Assembly (NCBI GenBank): GCA_963576785.1
Contig: OY756151.1
Location: forward strand, 496,001-560,000
Origin: Chlorophyllum brunneum
Taxonomy: Eukaryota > Basidiomycota > Agaricomycetes > Agaricales > Agaricaceae
Length of the DNA stretch: 64,000 nucleotides
Direction of reading: 5' to 3'
The notes beneath the pieces were generated by a model. The model worked only from the letters and a program-made list of their open reading frames with translations, was not told the DNA's origin and did no database searches. Position numbers and translations under genes: made by a program. Positions 22,032 through 35,782 of this stretch are shown here, piece by piece (positions within the stretch are counted from its first letter, which is position 1; each line of letters begins with the position of its first letter).

Positions 22032-25000
22032 TTAAATGTAGATGGGCAATGTAGGGTTGAGACCTTTCCACTCTGGTCCGGTAACGAAATCTGTTTCCTC
22101 AATCAAGAAGTCCTGTAACGTGGGTCGGAAAGTCAGCTCGAAACTGAATGAGATCAGGTAAGGTATGACTGACAAGTGGAGCCTCGACCAGAGCTCCTCT
22201 GACTTGGTTCAATCTCTCTTTGACGCGGCCGAGGGGGATGCCAGGCGCAACATGGCCAGTCTTTATCTTTGGCACATAGTTCTACATACAGCCTCGTCAG
22301 CAGTTGCTCCCCAATGTCAAAATAGGTCGAACGTACATCGTAAGACTTCCAGTTTCTGACAATGTTGGTCGGGACGGGCTTAAAGATCTCTGAAAATATC
22401 TCTCGATTGGCATGGGCACCCTCTCTCCAAAGCCGTTCAGTCTCCTCCGAGAGTGGGTCAGCGACGAGCTGGTCCTCGGATCCGTAAGTCTCATCGGGGT
22501 TAGCAGCTGGCACCGGTCGCATGAAGTCAGTGACCTGGTCGCGACCGTCTGGCATCTGGGGTTTAATAAGACCGAGATGCTCTGAGGACGCATTAGCGGT
22601 TTCCAACACGTAAGGAGAGGGATACACACCTCTGTAGAGCTTACGGCGTAAGCTGGATGCGAAGCGCGAGACTTGATAGGGTTCGCCATTCATCGTGGAC
22701 TCGATCATGTCCATGTCCTCGACAACGAGACAGATTTCAGAGTCACCACAGCCCTTCTGGCTGCGATCGTTTATGTTGGCGGAACCCATCTTAGAATAAC
22801 AAGTTAGTACTTGTAATGAATTCGGATTGATGAACTCACGATGACACGCCGATCATCGACAATCATAACCTTGGAATGTATGTACAACAACTCAGTGACA
22901 TATCTAGTCAGTCATTTAGCCTAAAACTGCCTACAGGTAGTAAAAAAGCACATACGAATTCAATTCTTCCTCTGCCGTTCCCAACCATTGTTCGTCTAAC
23001 AGCGAAGACTTATCCTGCAACATATGTTGCGCGACGTTGTCCGAAACGTCCTCGTCTCCTCTGACACTCTTTGCACCATCTTCGAACTTCCTAATCGTTT
23101 CCTCGGCCTGTTCGTCACTCTCAGGAATCGGAAATTCTTGAATATCCTGTTCGGTTTTATCGCTGTGCACTAGACCCTCGGTGGTTTCTTGAGGGATTTT
23201 GATCTGAACTGTTTTCTGTGTCGTGAGCCTATCCCCATCGATCCATTTGCGGCTGAGAGCGATCTGGGCCTCGTGGAATTTGACACCGGAGCGCTCTTCA
23301 ATTCGATTGATGTAAGACTCTGGACACACTTTGTAAGCAACAAGACCAAAGTCGGGCGTGTAGTATTACTGACGGAGGGGAGCATTGATTCTATCGTACG
23401 ACCGTAGATGGTAGAACCGGATGTAATCCATGCTATACGACATCGGTCAGTACAAGCTTCTCAGAAATGCGAGAAGACGCACGGCTCATATCCAGCCAGT
23501 CGAATTTTCTCGTAGATACTGTTTCCCCCGCGGTTGATGGTCCTATACTGAGCAGCCATAATGGTCTTCAAGGAGCCCTCATTCTTGACATCTCCCGCAA
23601 ACCCGGGAACTTCGGGAATGACTACGACGACTGTGAACTTCTTCCCCTCAGTAGCGGCACGGATAATGCGATCGGACAAAGCTTTGGCAATCAAATTGAC
23701 GACCACCTCGCCTTCCATGGTGGAGGAAATACTGTGGAGGACAAGTCAGTATCACCAGTGTCCATGGATATGGTACGAGGGCATACAAGAACTGGTTTTC
23801 TACAAGGCAGGATCAGGAGCCGTTCAAACGGAAAGACAGGAAAACTATACCAATATAGATATAATGCTCAGCGTCTTCAATCAGCTTCAGGTCTGTATAT
23901 GATGTGTCAATGTCAAACTAGCGAGAAGCTTGCCTCACTCACAAGCGTTTTGAATACTGTGCTCAGTGAGGACACCATGAGACCAGTCGCAGACGCTGCG
24001 TACGACCTGGACATTGCATGTTCCATTTCTAGTGGTTGGATACTCGGGATCGGGCTCGTCGATGGGATGCCACCTCTGTTTGTATTTACGACCCATTGCA
24101 CGCCATTTCTCGAGATGCGGGTGACCTGAAATGGCTCAGTACATGTGCGAACCGCGAGGGAATTTAAGCGCACGAGCCACAGCTTCGTCAGGAGCATATT
24201 CAGGCTCATGAGGAAGAGCCAACCAGGGCCATCGCCTATACAGATTGGATAACACCTATGAACAAATAATTTCCCGATTCGATAGGCCCGTGGACTTACT
24301 CCTCGTTGCGATACTAAAGGAAACACATACCCGATCAGCATTTACATTAATGGCGCGGACCATCAACATCAATCTTACCTTCCGTTTCTTGATCTCGTTC
24401 CACCTCTCAACGAAATGCTGACAAACGTCCAGTACTACCGGACCTACAAAGGTCATATGAACCTAGCAAAAATAAGTGAATATATATATGTATCGAGATG
24501 GCTGCCTAGAGCCAGAGCGTGGGACAGCAAAAACTCACATCATGCCAAGGCATGCGAGCGCTCTCTAAGATAGAAAGCTGGTTGCTAGCATAATTATAGA
24601 CATCATGGAAATCCATGATGCGAGCATTGTTATAGTCCTGTCCTGGGAAGAGGGTCTTAGAGAAGTCGGTAGGATGGACATCGGCAAGAGGGTGGGTGTT
24701 GGTGTCCCAACGACCAAAGCAGAGATCGAGACCCCCGATCGCGGCAAAGTGGTTGTCAACCACGACAACCTGGCGTTAAAGAGGGTCTCAGCATACTGGA
24801 AACTCAATTAGCCAAGATGAAACGCGCCTTCTCGTGGTGAGACCAGAACTGGATACTGTCTGTGATAGTATATTAGGAGAACTGCCAAAGAGAGGTCATG
24901 ATATCAGCTTACCTTTAGCGCCAATGTGATCAGGGTGGCGCATGCAGCTAATATTAGGGTGCAAGCCCTCTAAAGTGCTCTGAGACACGGGTCAGTAAGT

Positions 25001-25834
25001 GGTGCTGTGATGAAATTGTCAAATATACCTTGGTATGCTTGGAGCTCATAGACATGGTTTGAGTGACCTGCGAACTGTTAGGTATCTTCCCAATTATCAC
25101 CGCTGTTATCACTCGCTTCTTTGTAGACGATGACATGAATCATGACACCTTGTTCAGCCTTACGTTTCAGGATCTTGTCAAGTCTGTATTCAGGATATTG
25201 GGCAGGGGGGCGACGGAGGTACAACTCGGGAGTAAGCCACCAATCCTACAATCCGACGGATCAACTCCGTTCTCGGCGGCTGCTGAGGAAAACGTTGCTT
25301 ACAAGGATAAAAATGACTTCTTTCGCGCTCTCAAGCATTTCAGAAAGCGCCCACATATAATCGTGGCCATCAATGTGCCTAAACAAGGTGAGACCATGGG
25401 TCGAGTGATCTATAAAGAACGTACCATTTGACGGTATTCTCTGACCTCTGGCCGGCAAAGCTATCAAAACGATGACTAGCCCTGATTTCTGCACGAATCC
25501 TGTCTTGCGCCTGCTCCTCGGGCTCGTCGTGACGCCCTAAAGACGACAGTTACTCCAACTGAGACAGCATACAATTGAATTTATAATGTACTGTTAGGAT
25601 TCCAAATGCCTGTTACCGCATCAAGCGGTGAGTGCGCAAGGAACGCTCAACAGCAAGAATAAACAGACCTATGACCTCTTCCCGGGCGTGTTTGACACCC
25701 TTCTCAACCAACTGGGCGGCACCCTTGAACACGCTCATTCCTTGTGATTGTGTTTGAGCCGCTTGCTGAGCTATAGGAGATTCCGAAAGTGCTTCAAGGG
25801 GGTTTGAGTTGAGTACTTTGCTGAAGAACGACAT
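22032..25834 (-). CDS. phospholipase D (PldA/Spo14-type), 22 exons
   Basis: Hydrolyses phosphatidylcholine to phosphatidate and choline. It has two HKD catalytic motifs, HHEKVVVVD followed by GGLD, and HSKVMIVDDRRVIMGSANIND. 862 aa. Exons from 5': 25834-25669, 25536-25425, 25378-25303, 25245-25117, 25067-25029, 24979-24913, 24859-24828, 24769-24539, 24462-24379, 24313-24300, 24235-24174, 24125-23943, 23892-23851, 23799-23787, 23731-23483, 23432-23374, 23328-22956, 22903-22840, 22789-22630, 22581-22337, 22281-22174 and 22112-22032. Other PLD landmarks are VIVYKEVTQTMSMSS, ARHPHLEKWRAMGR and IENQFF. There is no PX or PH domain before the catalytic part, as in the short fungal PldA enzymes. Introns 25068-25116 and 24770-24827 are GC-AG (GCGAGT and GCGCGT donors). 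Two exons are 14 and 13 nt. A non-conserved acidic segment of about 90 residues precedes the second HKD. Confidence 0.95.
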
Positions 25835-26824
25835 TGGGAACGCTATCGATGAGGACCGGAAGCGAACTGACCTATTATCTGGTGCCTGTCGTGGGCGGTG
25901 TAAAGTGACCCTGGCGAGTTTCCTTTCCCGGCTTGGGTGAACGAGAGCATTTCAGATGTCCCGGCGTGCTTTCCAAATTAGGAACTCCTTCAGACCGATA
26001 CGTCGCACTCTCCTGTCGGCTGGTGCTCTCGAGGTTTATCAGGTAGCTGGTTTACTTGCTTTACAACCCCACTACGTTTCGATGTAATGATATGTGAATG
26101 TGTGCCAGCCCCTGTATATTTAACAACCTCAGCGGATCAATGCCGACTGGTCGACCGATATATAATTGCCGACCCAAGCCGAAGCCTCCGCCGGCCTCCA
26201 TTCTATCACTCCACTTTAGCCAACGCCACTGTATTTCAGGCCCCTTATTCGGAAGCCATGACGCCGCTGCCGCCCTTGTTCTCCTCAATAGATGTCACAT
26301 AATAATATCTTTCACAGGTCGCGTGTCCAATTCTCACTGTAGTATCCAGCCAAGTATTACAAAATTGATTGACGTGTGATTCTCAAGTGCCGGATCTGTT
26401 TATTTGAGGTGATCTTTGAGCCTTGCACTCCTTCTAGACTCAACCTTCAGCGCCCAACCTCGGGTATGGAGGGGCCGGTACCGGACCCCTATCTCTTTCG
26501 GGGGTCGATAACAAAAGTAGTGCAAACGCTCCGGAGTACTCCAGTAGCGTCGATGTCCACTGACCCTTATTACTCAACCTGTACCGCGGTTCAAAGCTTA
26601 TCCCTGTGCAGGTCCACAAACTCGTGGCTTAGCCCGATCACCCGTCAATATCCGCAGTAGGGTCGTAATTGGAAGACCGAACCAGCGAACCTGGTAATAA
26701 CTTATAAGAGCGGAGCCCTGATGGTCCCTATACACAATGTCAACTACACTCAACGTCGATAATACAGAAGGGACAATAGTACAACTGGAACTCCTGAAGA
26801 ACGAACAATGAAATGGGTGCCAGA
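25835..26824. other. intergenic stretch, no gene seen
   Basis: About 990 bases between the PLD start and the stop of the seven-helix membrane protein. Open frames are short and without family signal. It presumably holds the PLD promoter. Confidence 0.5.
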
Positions 26825-28292
26825 TTAGTTTTCATAATCCCAGTCCACCTTAACCCTTCCACCGGGTGACTGAGGCAAAGTTGATGATCTCACGTCCGGG
26901 GCGCTCCCATACTTCCCTCCCTCACCTCGTGAGTCTGTGTAACTTGTTACAGTGGTGTGGATATTGATTGCATTGTGTAACTGGACTGACGTTCCAGCTG
27001 AGCGGACGGATTGTGAAGGAGGAGATGTCACTTGGCCACGATCGATGCGAGTGATTATGAGGTTAAACGTTATACCCTACCACAAGTCAGAATGTATTTC
27101 GAGCTTTAGAACAAGCCTATAGGACTTACGATGATTTGGACGATCTAAAGCAACATACCACAATCAGTACTATCATCCCCAAGTGGCCCTCGGAGAGTAC
27201 TCACCGCGTCCGAAACGCCATACTGCGCATTATTGCCCGCGATGTACGAGCAAAAAAGAATGATAACGGAAATCGTATACGCCAATCCTGTCTCTATCAG
27301 GAGGCGCACGACATCGTCCAGTGGGCTCGAAGCGGTTTGGACTGTCCTGTGTTTTACTTCATTACGAATGCTCCGTATCCGCCAGACCATCAGGGCTATC
27401 ACACATCAGCACGATTCTCGAAGGAGAACAGGAAGGGAGATATTGGCGCACAAGTAGTGAGGACGTTCATGGCCAGGGTTAGGGTAAGCATGCTGGTAAT
27501 AAAAGGGACCAGCATATGTGCCTCGAGGAGGTCGTCATTTTCCTTGATGGTGGCTTCGTAGTAAACCGTCATGATACCACACGCTAGGTGAGATTAGTAT
27601 ATATTCCCTTGACGGCATACCGATCAAAACTTACCTAGAGTCCCAATCCACAGCAGCATAGATGGCGCAACTACCAGCCATCGCCTATTGTAGATTATCC
27701 AGCACCGATAAATCTATAGCAAGGTTTGAATTGGCCCAATCTTTAGCATACCGTCATCCCAAAACGTTAACCCACCAGAATACAATCCCCGATAAATGTC
27801 TGTGCCACGTAACACGCCATTCCCATTACATTAATCCAATTCGACGTATCCTTAAAATCTTCCACGGGATCTTGATTACTGTTGATAAACACCTCCAGAT
27901 TATGTCGGAGGTGGAAAGCTACATCCAAACTCGCGATTATGAACATGAGCACTGCTGCCAGCAGCATCAGGCGTTTTCTGCTGTTCCAAGGATTGAAATG
28001 CCCCCCAGGTAGTACAAGCGCCTTCAAACAAGTCAGGAAAGTAACTAGAAAGATGCCTGGATCGAGAAGAGCGCAGTGCAACCACAAGTCAACAGTGAAC
28101 GAAAAATACCGCTTCGTGAGGATACGTACTACAGTAAAAGTAACGGACGCGAACACAGCACCGTCGCCATCGCTTTAGGACAGATATGGTCGTAAGAGAA
28201 AGGACGCACCCATAAAATACACTTTCCATGAACAGCCCGACTATCTGCGCCTCATCAATAGGGAACGACTGCAAGCTACTTGTCGGCGACAT
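26825..28292 (-). CDS. seven-helix fungal membrane protein (346 aa)
   Basis: Eight exons: 28292-28210, 28172-28130, 28021-27776, 27713-27635, 27583-27452, 27395-27205, 27144-27130 and 27076-26825. The protein has the layout of a membrane protein family common in mushroom genomes: a first helix near the N-terminus, the IYRCWIIYNRRWLVVAP segment, LWIGTLACGIMTVYYEAT, LVPFITSMLTLTLAMNVLTT, MVWRIRSI, and a later helix LAYTISVIILFCSYIAGN, then a polar C-terminal tail ending VDWDYEN. Its function is unknown. Exon 7 is 15 nt (IVQII). The junction between exons 1 and 2 (37-base intron) and the long intron before the ALVLPGG segment are the least certain, because the first two helices do not match the family cleanly. 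Confidence 0.8.
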
Positions 28293-30366
28293 GTAGTAAG
28301 TTCAACGCTTGGATGCTCTGGGGAACGTGGGTGGGAAGGGAACCTAGCATTCAACCCAGAATACGAAGACGCAATGTTAAGAACCCAGCCCACTATGGTC
28401 CGCACGTGCAGTCGATATATAAAAATCAAAGATGTGAAACCGTGTGCTCAAGGACGTGCAGGCCCTTGATCTCAACCCCCCAAAACGGTATAGTCTCGGA
28501 GGCATGCGTTCAGATGATGGGCGGAACCGTCCCCGTAGGTGTGGGTATGTGGGTGTGGTATGGATAAAGGTCTACGCGAACCCATATAATTGGCTTCTCA
28601 TAGCCGTCTGGCATGTGTGTCGTTGCCACAATCAGATATTGATCTATGCTAGTGGCGATATGGGGTAACTTATGGTGCTCTGTCACCTCGGAATGTGGGT
28701 ATTAAACGGTAGAGTCCTGTGATACGTTCTGCCATCTTGTTATGATGAAGCATTAAAGATGGGAGTTGAGGAGGTGGGATGGGGCGCGTTTATTGAAGGT
28801 CCACGTTTGGTGCACTGAAAGCACGGTAACTTCAGGGTTCGACAGATTCGACGGGTGGGTTTGATGTTAGTGAGATGTATCATCACTTCCGTGAGGGAAC
28901 AGCTGGTGGGTTGAGCCTAACCTCTATGGGAGCCACAGGCGAACAGTGACAGGACTACCTGGGCGTTATCATGTAATGAAATTAGCGGGGGCGTCGGAGG
29001 GCCGTAGGAGAAATCACGACTACTTTACTTGTCAGAACTCCAGTGGTATGGTTTGCGGAGCAAAGTTGAAGCCTGAGAAACAAGACCGAGAGACCCGTAG
29101 AGATTGACGCCTCCCAGCTATCCTGTGTTTCATTCTCCTCACCCCGCCTTTGCGCCCTCATTTCAACCCACGGTTTATACGGGCCGCTGACACCCAGACG
29201 TCAAGCCGTGGTACCCTCAGCCCAAGCACATATGGGATGTTCAGGAAGCGCTCATCATCACTTCCTGGTCGCCCTTAGTAACCTCTAGAGGGAAATCGGC
29301 GGATCGAAATTGACAACATACCATTTTTTGATGTTGATTACCGCACCTCCCATTTTCTCTCAGCAGTCAGTAGAGACAGAAAGGACGGCAAGGCAATCAT
29401 CAACTTCCTTTCCCCGTGGCAACTCCGTTATTACGCGATAAATACAAGATGTCATCCCGCGATCCTCGCTCTTCCTCTCGGGACCAGTTCAACCAATATT
29501 ATGGATTGAGGGCTAGTCGTGGTCAAGGGATGATCGATGAGAGGCCACCGGCACTGGTGTCAACGTCAACAACCGCTTCACTAACCACGTGATACCTCAC
29601 TTTCCCACAACTTTCACACACATATTCATGCCTCGTCCAGATAATACAGTAATGCCATATGGCTTCTGTGAAGCCATCAAAATTATGCCAAGTCATACCT
29701 CGTGCTACGAAGCTCAAGCATGGCTCTTGACATATTTTTGTCCCTGACTCGTCCGCGTTCGGCGCTGACGCTGCAAATTTACTTGGTTCGGGGAATTTCG
29801 CAACTTCAACCTAGCCACCGATGGCGAATACGAACGTCAAAAGCATGACATCCTGACCGATACGGATACCGTACGCAATTAACACGGCACCGTCATCGTC
29901 ACAAAGCAACAGTATCCTGATGTGAACGAGCATCATCTCGTCCTGCAGTCTTCATGTACCATTGATACCCTGAAGCGTAGCTGTTCCAAGTATTCATGCA
30001 CAGCCGACATTGTAGGGGATCTCAGTCATCAAAATGACAATTAGGACCCCAGACCAATATGGTACATATTAAATGCGAATCGCAACGCATAAAAAAGACT
30101 CGCGATGAACAAATAGAAGCATCTGCATAGACTTGTTACTTGATCAAATTAGACTTAGTATTAATTCTATAATAACATAATGACTGATAATAAGGGCACT
30201 GGGATCTAACAATAGCGTCCGAGTCTGCCGAGTGACGCAGGAGGGGCGGTGATGAAGACAACAGTGTAAGACATGAAGCTTACTATCTGTTAATACAATG
30301 CAACAAGTCTGGTTGATTGAAGAAAAATGAACCAGGTCGAATTGTTCATGGGTGTGGTGCCCAACC
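28293..30366. other. intergenic stretch, mostly without genes
   Basis: About 2.1 kb. Apart from the short open frame at 29449-29592, listed separately, I see nothing coding. It lies between the 5' end of the seven-helix gene and the 3' end of the bromodomain gene, so it probably includes a promoter and a terminator. Confidence 0.45.
29449..29592 (+). CDS. possible small open reading frame (47 codons)
   Basis: Starts ATGTCATCCCGC 11 bases after a GATAAATA stretch and encodes MSSRDPRSSSRDQFNQYYG and onward, ending SLTT. The composition is Ser/Arg-rich. No family or splice continuation was recognised, and it may be chance. Confidence 0.15.
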   Translation: MSSRDPRSSSRDQFNQYYGLRASRGQGMIDERPPALVSTSTTASLTT

Positions 30367-33297
30367 TCACGAACTGGTGTTGACTGACGAAGTGCCAGCT
30401 GAGGTACCGTTCGCGGATGTAACCGCGGGTACAGGCGAACAAGTGATGGGGTTTGCGACCCCTGCTGGAGGTGGCACAAGTGACGTATCTAAAGTTGGGA
30501 TATAATGCCGAATATGCTCTGGAACAAGTTCCAGTGGTAAGCGTGCAATAGTATCAAGGGGCGCTCTCTTCGCGAGTGCCAACAGATTTAGTCGCAGGTT
30601 GCGCAGTGTTTGGTCTTCTGGTACCTCTGGTGCCGGATGTTTGGTGGTCGCAGACACTGAGTCCTTCTCGTCAACGCTATCGGTTTCTTCTGAGGTATCA
30701 GAAGGTGGTGTGGCTTGGCGAGCATCGGCAGCACCGTCGTCGGATGCCAGGCTCGACCCAGCACTAACGCGCTGGTTAAGTTCCACGATTACGTCTGCTA
30801 CGTATTCCAGAACCTCAGCCAACTCCTCTGGGCCTTCCATCTCAAACTCAGCGGCATTGGTGACTGAATTTGCACCGATGTCCAACTCTGGCTTCTGCAC
30901 CTCCTCCTCTACATCCATTGCATCATCCTCTGTGGGTATCTTGATTCGTTTATGGCCCAAAGAATCTGCCTTCCCCTGCATCTCCTTCCGTTTCGCTCTC
31001 AGTCCCTTCCCAGCCCACTCTTCTTCGCTTAGGAATAGCTCCTCAGGTTTGCTTATAAGCGCACTCATGTCGATCTTCTGAAGTTTAATTTGCAGCAGTG
31101 CTTGAAGAGCGATTGAGGCATGGGGAGCGAGATGTAGCGATGTCGCAGTCTGCACCGCTACAACCGAGTCGGTCTCGAGTTTGGCAAGTGGGTTGAGGGC
31201 GAGTACACGCAGTTGCTCTGCAGTTTCGCGTAATAGTGAATGTCGACCTTCTGTAAGCTCATCTACGAGGTTTTGTACGTGTTCACCTAAAGACATCCCA
31301 AGTCCCAGTTCTGATGGTGGATAGATCGATCGGGGCTGAAACAATTGTCAATTTGCAGCGCAGGAATGAAGGTAGTTTGATAACTCACTTCCGTCAAATC
31401 TACACTCGCAAACTCAGCCAAACTCCGAACGTATGCGAGGCCATCAACACCGCCGTAAACCATGTCCCGAATATACTCATCTGCCTCGCTCGCACGCTGA
31501 GATGTAAAATATTCCCTCGCAGCAGGGGTCGAACCTCGTATGTATGCAGTGACCACAGCGTCTTCAGATGAGGCTGCCTGCTCTGATGTTTCCTCCGAAT
31601 CCAGGCTTTCTCTTATGAGGTTCATCACTGCTTTCTCCTCCTCTCCGTCCTTCAGAACGCCGGGTGCAACTCCTCGTTTCCTCATCTCCTCTGAGAGCGC
31701 TCCAGCGAGAACCGCAAACGAACCAAAATCAGCGGGATGAGCCTCGCGTCCGATTTGCCATGACGGTTCATCCACTTCAAAATCTTCCGCGTTGTCCCTA
31801 GCTTTCCGACCCACAGGATTACGAACAATATGCCAATGTCGTCGTTTTGAATATGTCGTGGCCAATGGTACTTCGAGATTAATAGACGGTGAGGGATCAT
31901 AATTTAGTGGAAAACTGATAGTAGATGGGAAAGATGTCGGTGCCCGGAGGTCTTGTAATGATGCGTGTGTTGTGCCAAGTTCAGGTTGAGGTGTAGAGTT
32001 TTCCGACACAGATTGTGTTTGCGATGGTGTTGGTTGGATTGACGATGGGAGGGGTATAGAGAACGGTGGGTATATCGGCACCAGATGAGGTCGAGTGAGA
32101 GGATCTGGGGCGAGTGCGGATAGGACGGAAAAAGGGTCCTCCACTGCGAGGTCATATTAGCGACAATTCTACCAGAGGGGGGGAAAGTAGTATACCTTCG
32201 GAATAATCTAGGCTTCCGTCGGGTAGATATGGAGGTCCCTCTTTCTCGAATCGTAGTCGTTCCTTCTTGGTCTTATAGCGCTTGCCTATAGATTGTGAGC
32301 CAGATGTCCTGGCTGCGGTTGACAGTCCCACCTTTCAGCTTCAGGGCCACCATGATTTTCGCCCAATCCGAGCATGGTGGAAAAGTCCCAAGACCATCCT
32401 TCGAGCCAGGTAACCTCCCTTCACTATCAATCGACTCGGAAACGGTCGTCGGTGCAGCACCCTTCTTATAAGGTCCCCGAGGGCCTCGCCTCCCGCTTGT
32501 CTGTTGTACCTGTGACGTAACAGAGGGGGATCGGCCATTGACTGCAATTTCGTCAGGCGGAATAGAAAAAGGCGGGTTTTCTTCGTCATCATCATCGATG
32601 TTGACCGCAGTGTCTTCATCCCTCTCAATATCGATATTCCAGTCTGTTTCGTACTGAATCACCGTTGACGAAGCTTTGGCAATATGGTCTAGGGCCCATG
32701 CCTCTATTCTATCTGCTTCGGTATGATAGATTGTGCCAGGAGGGTTGAAGGTTTTGGCATTGCCTGTCACAAGTTTTAAATCACTCTAGAGGGACAGATT
32801 CAGCCAGAGGCCATGAACATTAGGCTTAGACGCACAGCAAAATCTTCCAGAGACCGATACTTCCCCCGGCTGACCTTTTTGGTCATGGTGCCAAGATCCA
32901 TAGGGCGGTTTATAACCTCTAGATAACCAGGTACTTGCTTCTGATCCACAGGTTGCAAGAAAAACGCATAATCATCTTTCCTGAGGTAGAGTTTTCAGTG
33001 AGATTATCGTTCGAAACACAATAACGCGTACTTTTTGATTTGCTGTATAAGTTTGGTGAGAACCTCTTTCAAAGGTTTCAATTTCACCGGTCTGGGCCCC
33101 TTCTTCTCCGGGACTTCGACATCAACGGCAGGCGACTGCGGGATGGAGTCAGTGTGGTTAGATTTTTTGTTGACTTTAGCTGCTTTGAGGTTCTTAAGGG
33201 ATGGGAGGACGAGAGTAAGGCCAGATCTTGTTGTAGTTGGTTTTGAAGGTGCTTCTGGGCTGTGGGAGAAGGAGGATGAGGGGAGAGATCCATCCAT
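30367..33297 (-). CDS. bromodomain protein, BRD7/BRD9-like (892 aa)
   Basis: Chromatin reader. Exons 33297-33032, 32980-32836, 32785-32332, 32285-32196, 32143-31389 and 31335-30367. The bromodomain spans about residues 75-190 and is built from three exons: KDDYAFFLQPVDQKQVPGY (ZA-loop region), RPMDLGTMTKKVSRGKYRS, and the acetyl-lysine-binding Asn in VTGNAKTFNPPGTIYH. The match to the human BRD7/9 signatures (DDYAFF, PGY, N-x-x-T-Y/F-N) suggests a SWI/SNF-like subunit, but this is family inference. A GRRGPRGPYKKGA AT-hook-like basic patch follows, then a long region of unknown fold. The Ser/Thr-rich C-terminus ends GTSSVNTSS. The gene is divergent from the homeodomain gene across a 2.5-kb gap. 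Confidence 0.9.
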
Positions 33298-35782
33298 TGG
33301 ACTTGCGCTCAGGTGTCTTTCTGTCCGCAGAGCTGCTTAGCTAATCCAGTCTGGGTTGAGCTGGCTGCATACCACGTGACCCTGGGCAACTTCGCTGGCC
33401 GGCGCCACGAAGTCTAAAAGTGTATCTGATCCTTACTTGTTTCTCGACAACACCCCTTCATCACGAGTGGGATGCGCGCAAAGAGAATATAGCTCCTATG
33501 ATCTTATTCTGGCACAATGCAAGCCGTGCGCCCAACAACTGGCAGAGACTGATGGACCGCCCCCATCGACGGATCTTTGAATCGAGCAACTAGATCTCCA
33601 CAACAGTTTTGCGTGTATCCTCCGAAATTTTTATGACGGAATACTGGGCAAACTTTCATATGCAAATTTCGATTACCTCTGGAGCCGACCACCTTAGTCA
33701 CTCGATCTGAAAGAACTTGGTTACGACCTCATTTACCTTCGTCTTTATTAAGATCCAGCCACACTCCGCAGGCCATAAGGACCTCGGAATCCGTGTATAT
33801 TTTTCCTCTGTGGGTGTTGTAGCCAAGCGACAATGTCTTCTCTTGAGGGGCGCATGTCCGCCCAATGACCCACCTCGCTTATTTGAGCGAAATCCGGGTC
33901 AATTCGACGGACTACTGAGCCTTGGCGTCGTCTTCGATTAGAGCTCTTACACCGTCGTTACACGTGGCTCCCTGATCATACCCTCGTGGCAGTAGCAAGT
34001 CGAAAAATGCCATTGGAAATCTATTCAGACGCAATTATCACACGCAGCTGTGGTTCGCATCTCCACTTTTTCTTTCGGGTTTCCTTTTCCACACCTGCAT
34101 CCTGACCTTCCAAGCTTCTTCAGGCATCCAAATTCTGAGTTTGCACTTATGTCAGCACCCATCTTGCTTCTCTGAGATCCAAAATTCCAGAACACTGGGT
34201 TTTAAATTCCATAGCCCTGACATTCGCCAAAATGTGACCATCGGTTTCGGCATTGCGTCAGCTGAAACCAGAGCCTTGTAATATCCACACAGCTCACTAT
34301 GTGCCCCGTAGCGAGGGAGGAGCGAGTGCAACAGAGAGCGTGCAACGAGGTTGAAGCGTGTCTACTGGGTTCATCGACGGGGTTTATTAGTTCCTAGTAA
34401 GAAGCTTCTCTTCCTTTGCAATTCCAGCCCACAGTCCCTTGTGTGGCAGAAGCATCTATTTTCGTGCACAGCAACCAGGTCACAAACATTAGCATTAGTG
34501 CACCGAAACCGCGGCCAGGGCATCCGGTTTCTGGCGGATGTAATGCCGACTACGTCTCTGTGTCTTCCTTCGTGAGACACCACATATGGTTTATGGTTTT
34601 TGTGACTTCCCTAGCTGGTCCGCGGTTCACCTTCGCTCATACCGGCAGATCTACGATTCTAATGTAGTACCGTTTCCGAACGGAAAACTACTTCTTCAGG
34701 CTGAAAACCGACTTTCCAAGATTAGGGTACCTCGCTTGGCTCAGCCTGGGTCCCGAACCGGTCCAAGATGGTGATGGCACGTATTGAATGTAACTATGAA
34801 TACGCTCGACTACACCCTTGTGTGTGTAATTTCAGTCTGTGTCATTGACGAACCTTCAGGGTCGGAAAACAACATATCATCCGGATAGTAACCCATATTA
34901 TCGTTGCTACGAATACTCGGCATGACCCAAGCTTCACTGCGGAGGAACGGCGATTGTAACTATCTCAACGCTCTTGTCAAAGAGATATACATACAGCCTG
35001 GAACCAAAGAAACTTCTGTTTTGCTTTCAACGAATTGCTTCATTATGAACGTAGCCGATCGTTAATTAGTTCAATTACCTCGGGGGTGTGCATGTGTGCA
35101 GCCGTTTTCCCGTTCGAGGTCACATATTCATTTAATGCCTCCGTGCGTCGACTAGAATTCACTTTTTAACGTATCCGTATCCAGAAACTTAGTGACAAGC
35201 ATCATTTCCGTGGCACCAATGACTATTTCCCCGAATCACCGCTCTTGGATGAACACAAATACGACCCAAGGCCCCCAAGCGCCGTCGGTGCTGTCTGTCT
35301 GGGACCATATGTTGGGCGCGAATTCGGTATGGTGGATTATGCGGGCGCTATTATAAAGCCTGACGGCCCCTCGCGGCAGGCCAACGAACGGCGCCGCTCG
35401 TAGGTGAAAGGCTGGAACCTGAAATCAATTCAACCTTGCCTATTTCCGGAGGCGTGACGTTCTGTGAGAACCTGCAATGTGACTGTATGTGACAACGGGC
35501 ATCTTCGTCGTTGCCTTCTTCGGTGTTCGTTGCTGCTTTACAGGGCAAAGTGCTATGCACGGCCAGCAACCGTCGCCTGAAAATCGACAGACTAGAAATA
35601 TGACCAAGGTGATAGCGTCATGAACAAGGACACGTATCCATTTTGAGCTGGGAATTGCACAACTCGATGATGGATCACGCGTCCCTGTAACCGGGAAGCT
35701 GATATCTTGCTCGATCAGCCTAGATCTCGATAGATTCTGAATAGTGGTTCGGTCCTCTAACGTTATCAAACCGGTTGGTAAC
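33298..35782. other. long divergent intergenic region
   Basis: About 2.5 kb between the starts of the bromodomain gene (-) and the homeodomain gene (+), presumably holding both promoters. No coding sequence was recognised; open frames are under 115 codons and carry no family signal. Confidence 0.5.

Noticed and set aside
21622..22071. 149-codon minus-strand frame
   Set aside because: It overlaps the last PLD exon in another frame and runs into the PLD 3' region; no family signal.
24145..24173. 27-nt intron in PLD (GTTCGC...TTTCAG)
   Set aside because: A 48-nt intron from 24126-24173 gives the expected ARHPHLEKW junction, so the short one is not needed.
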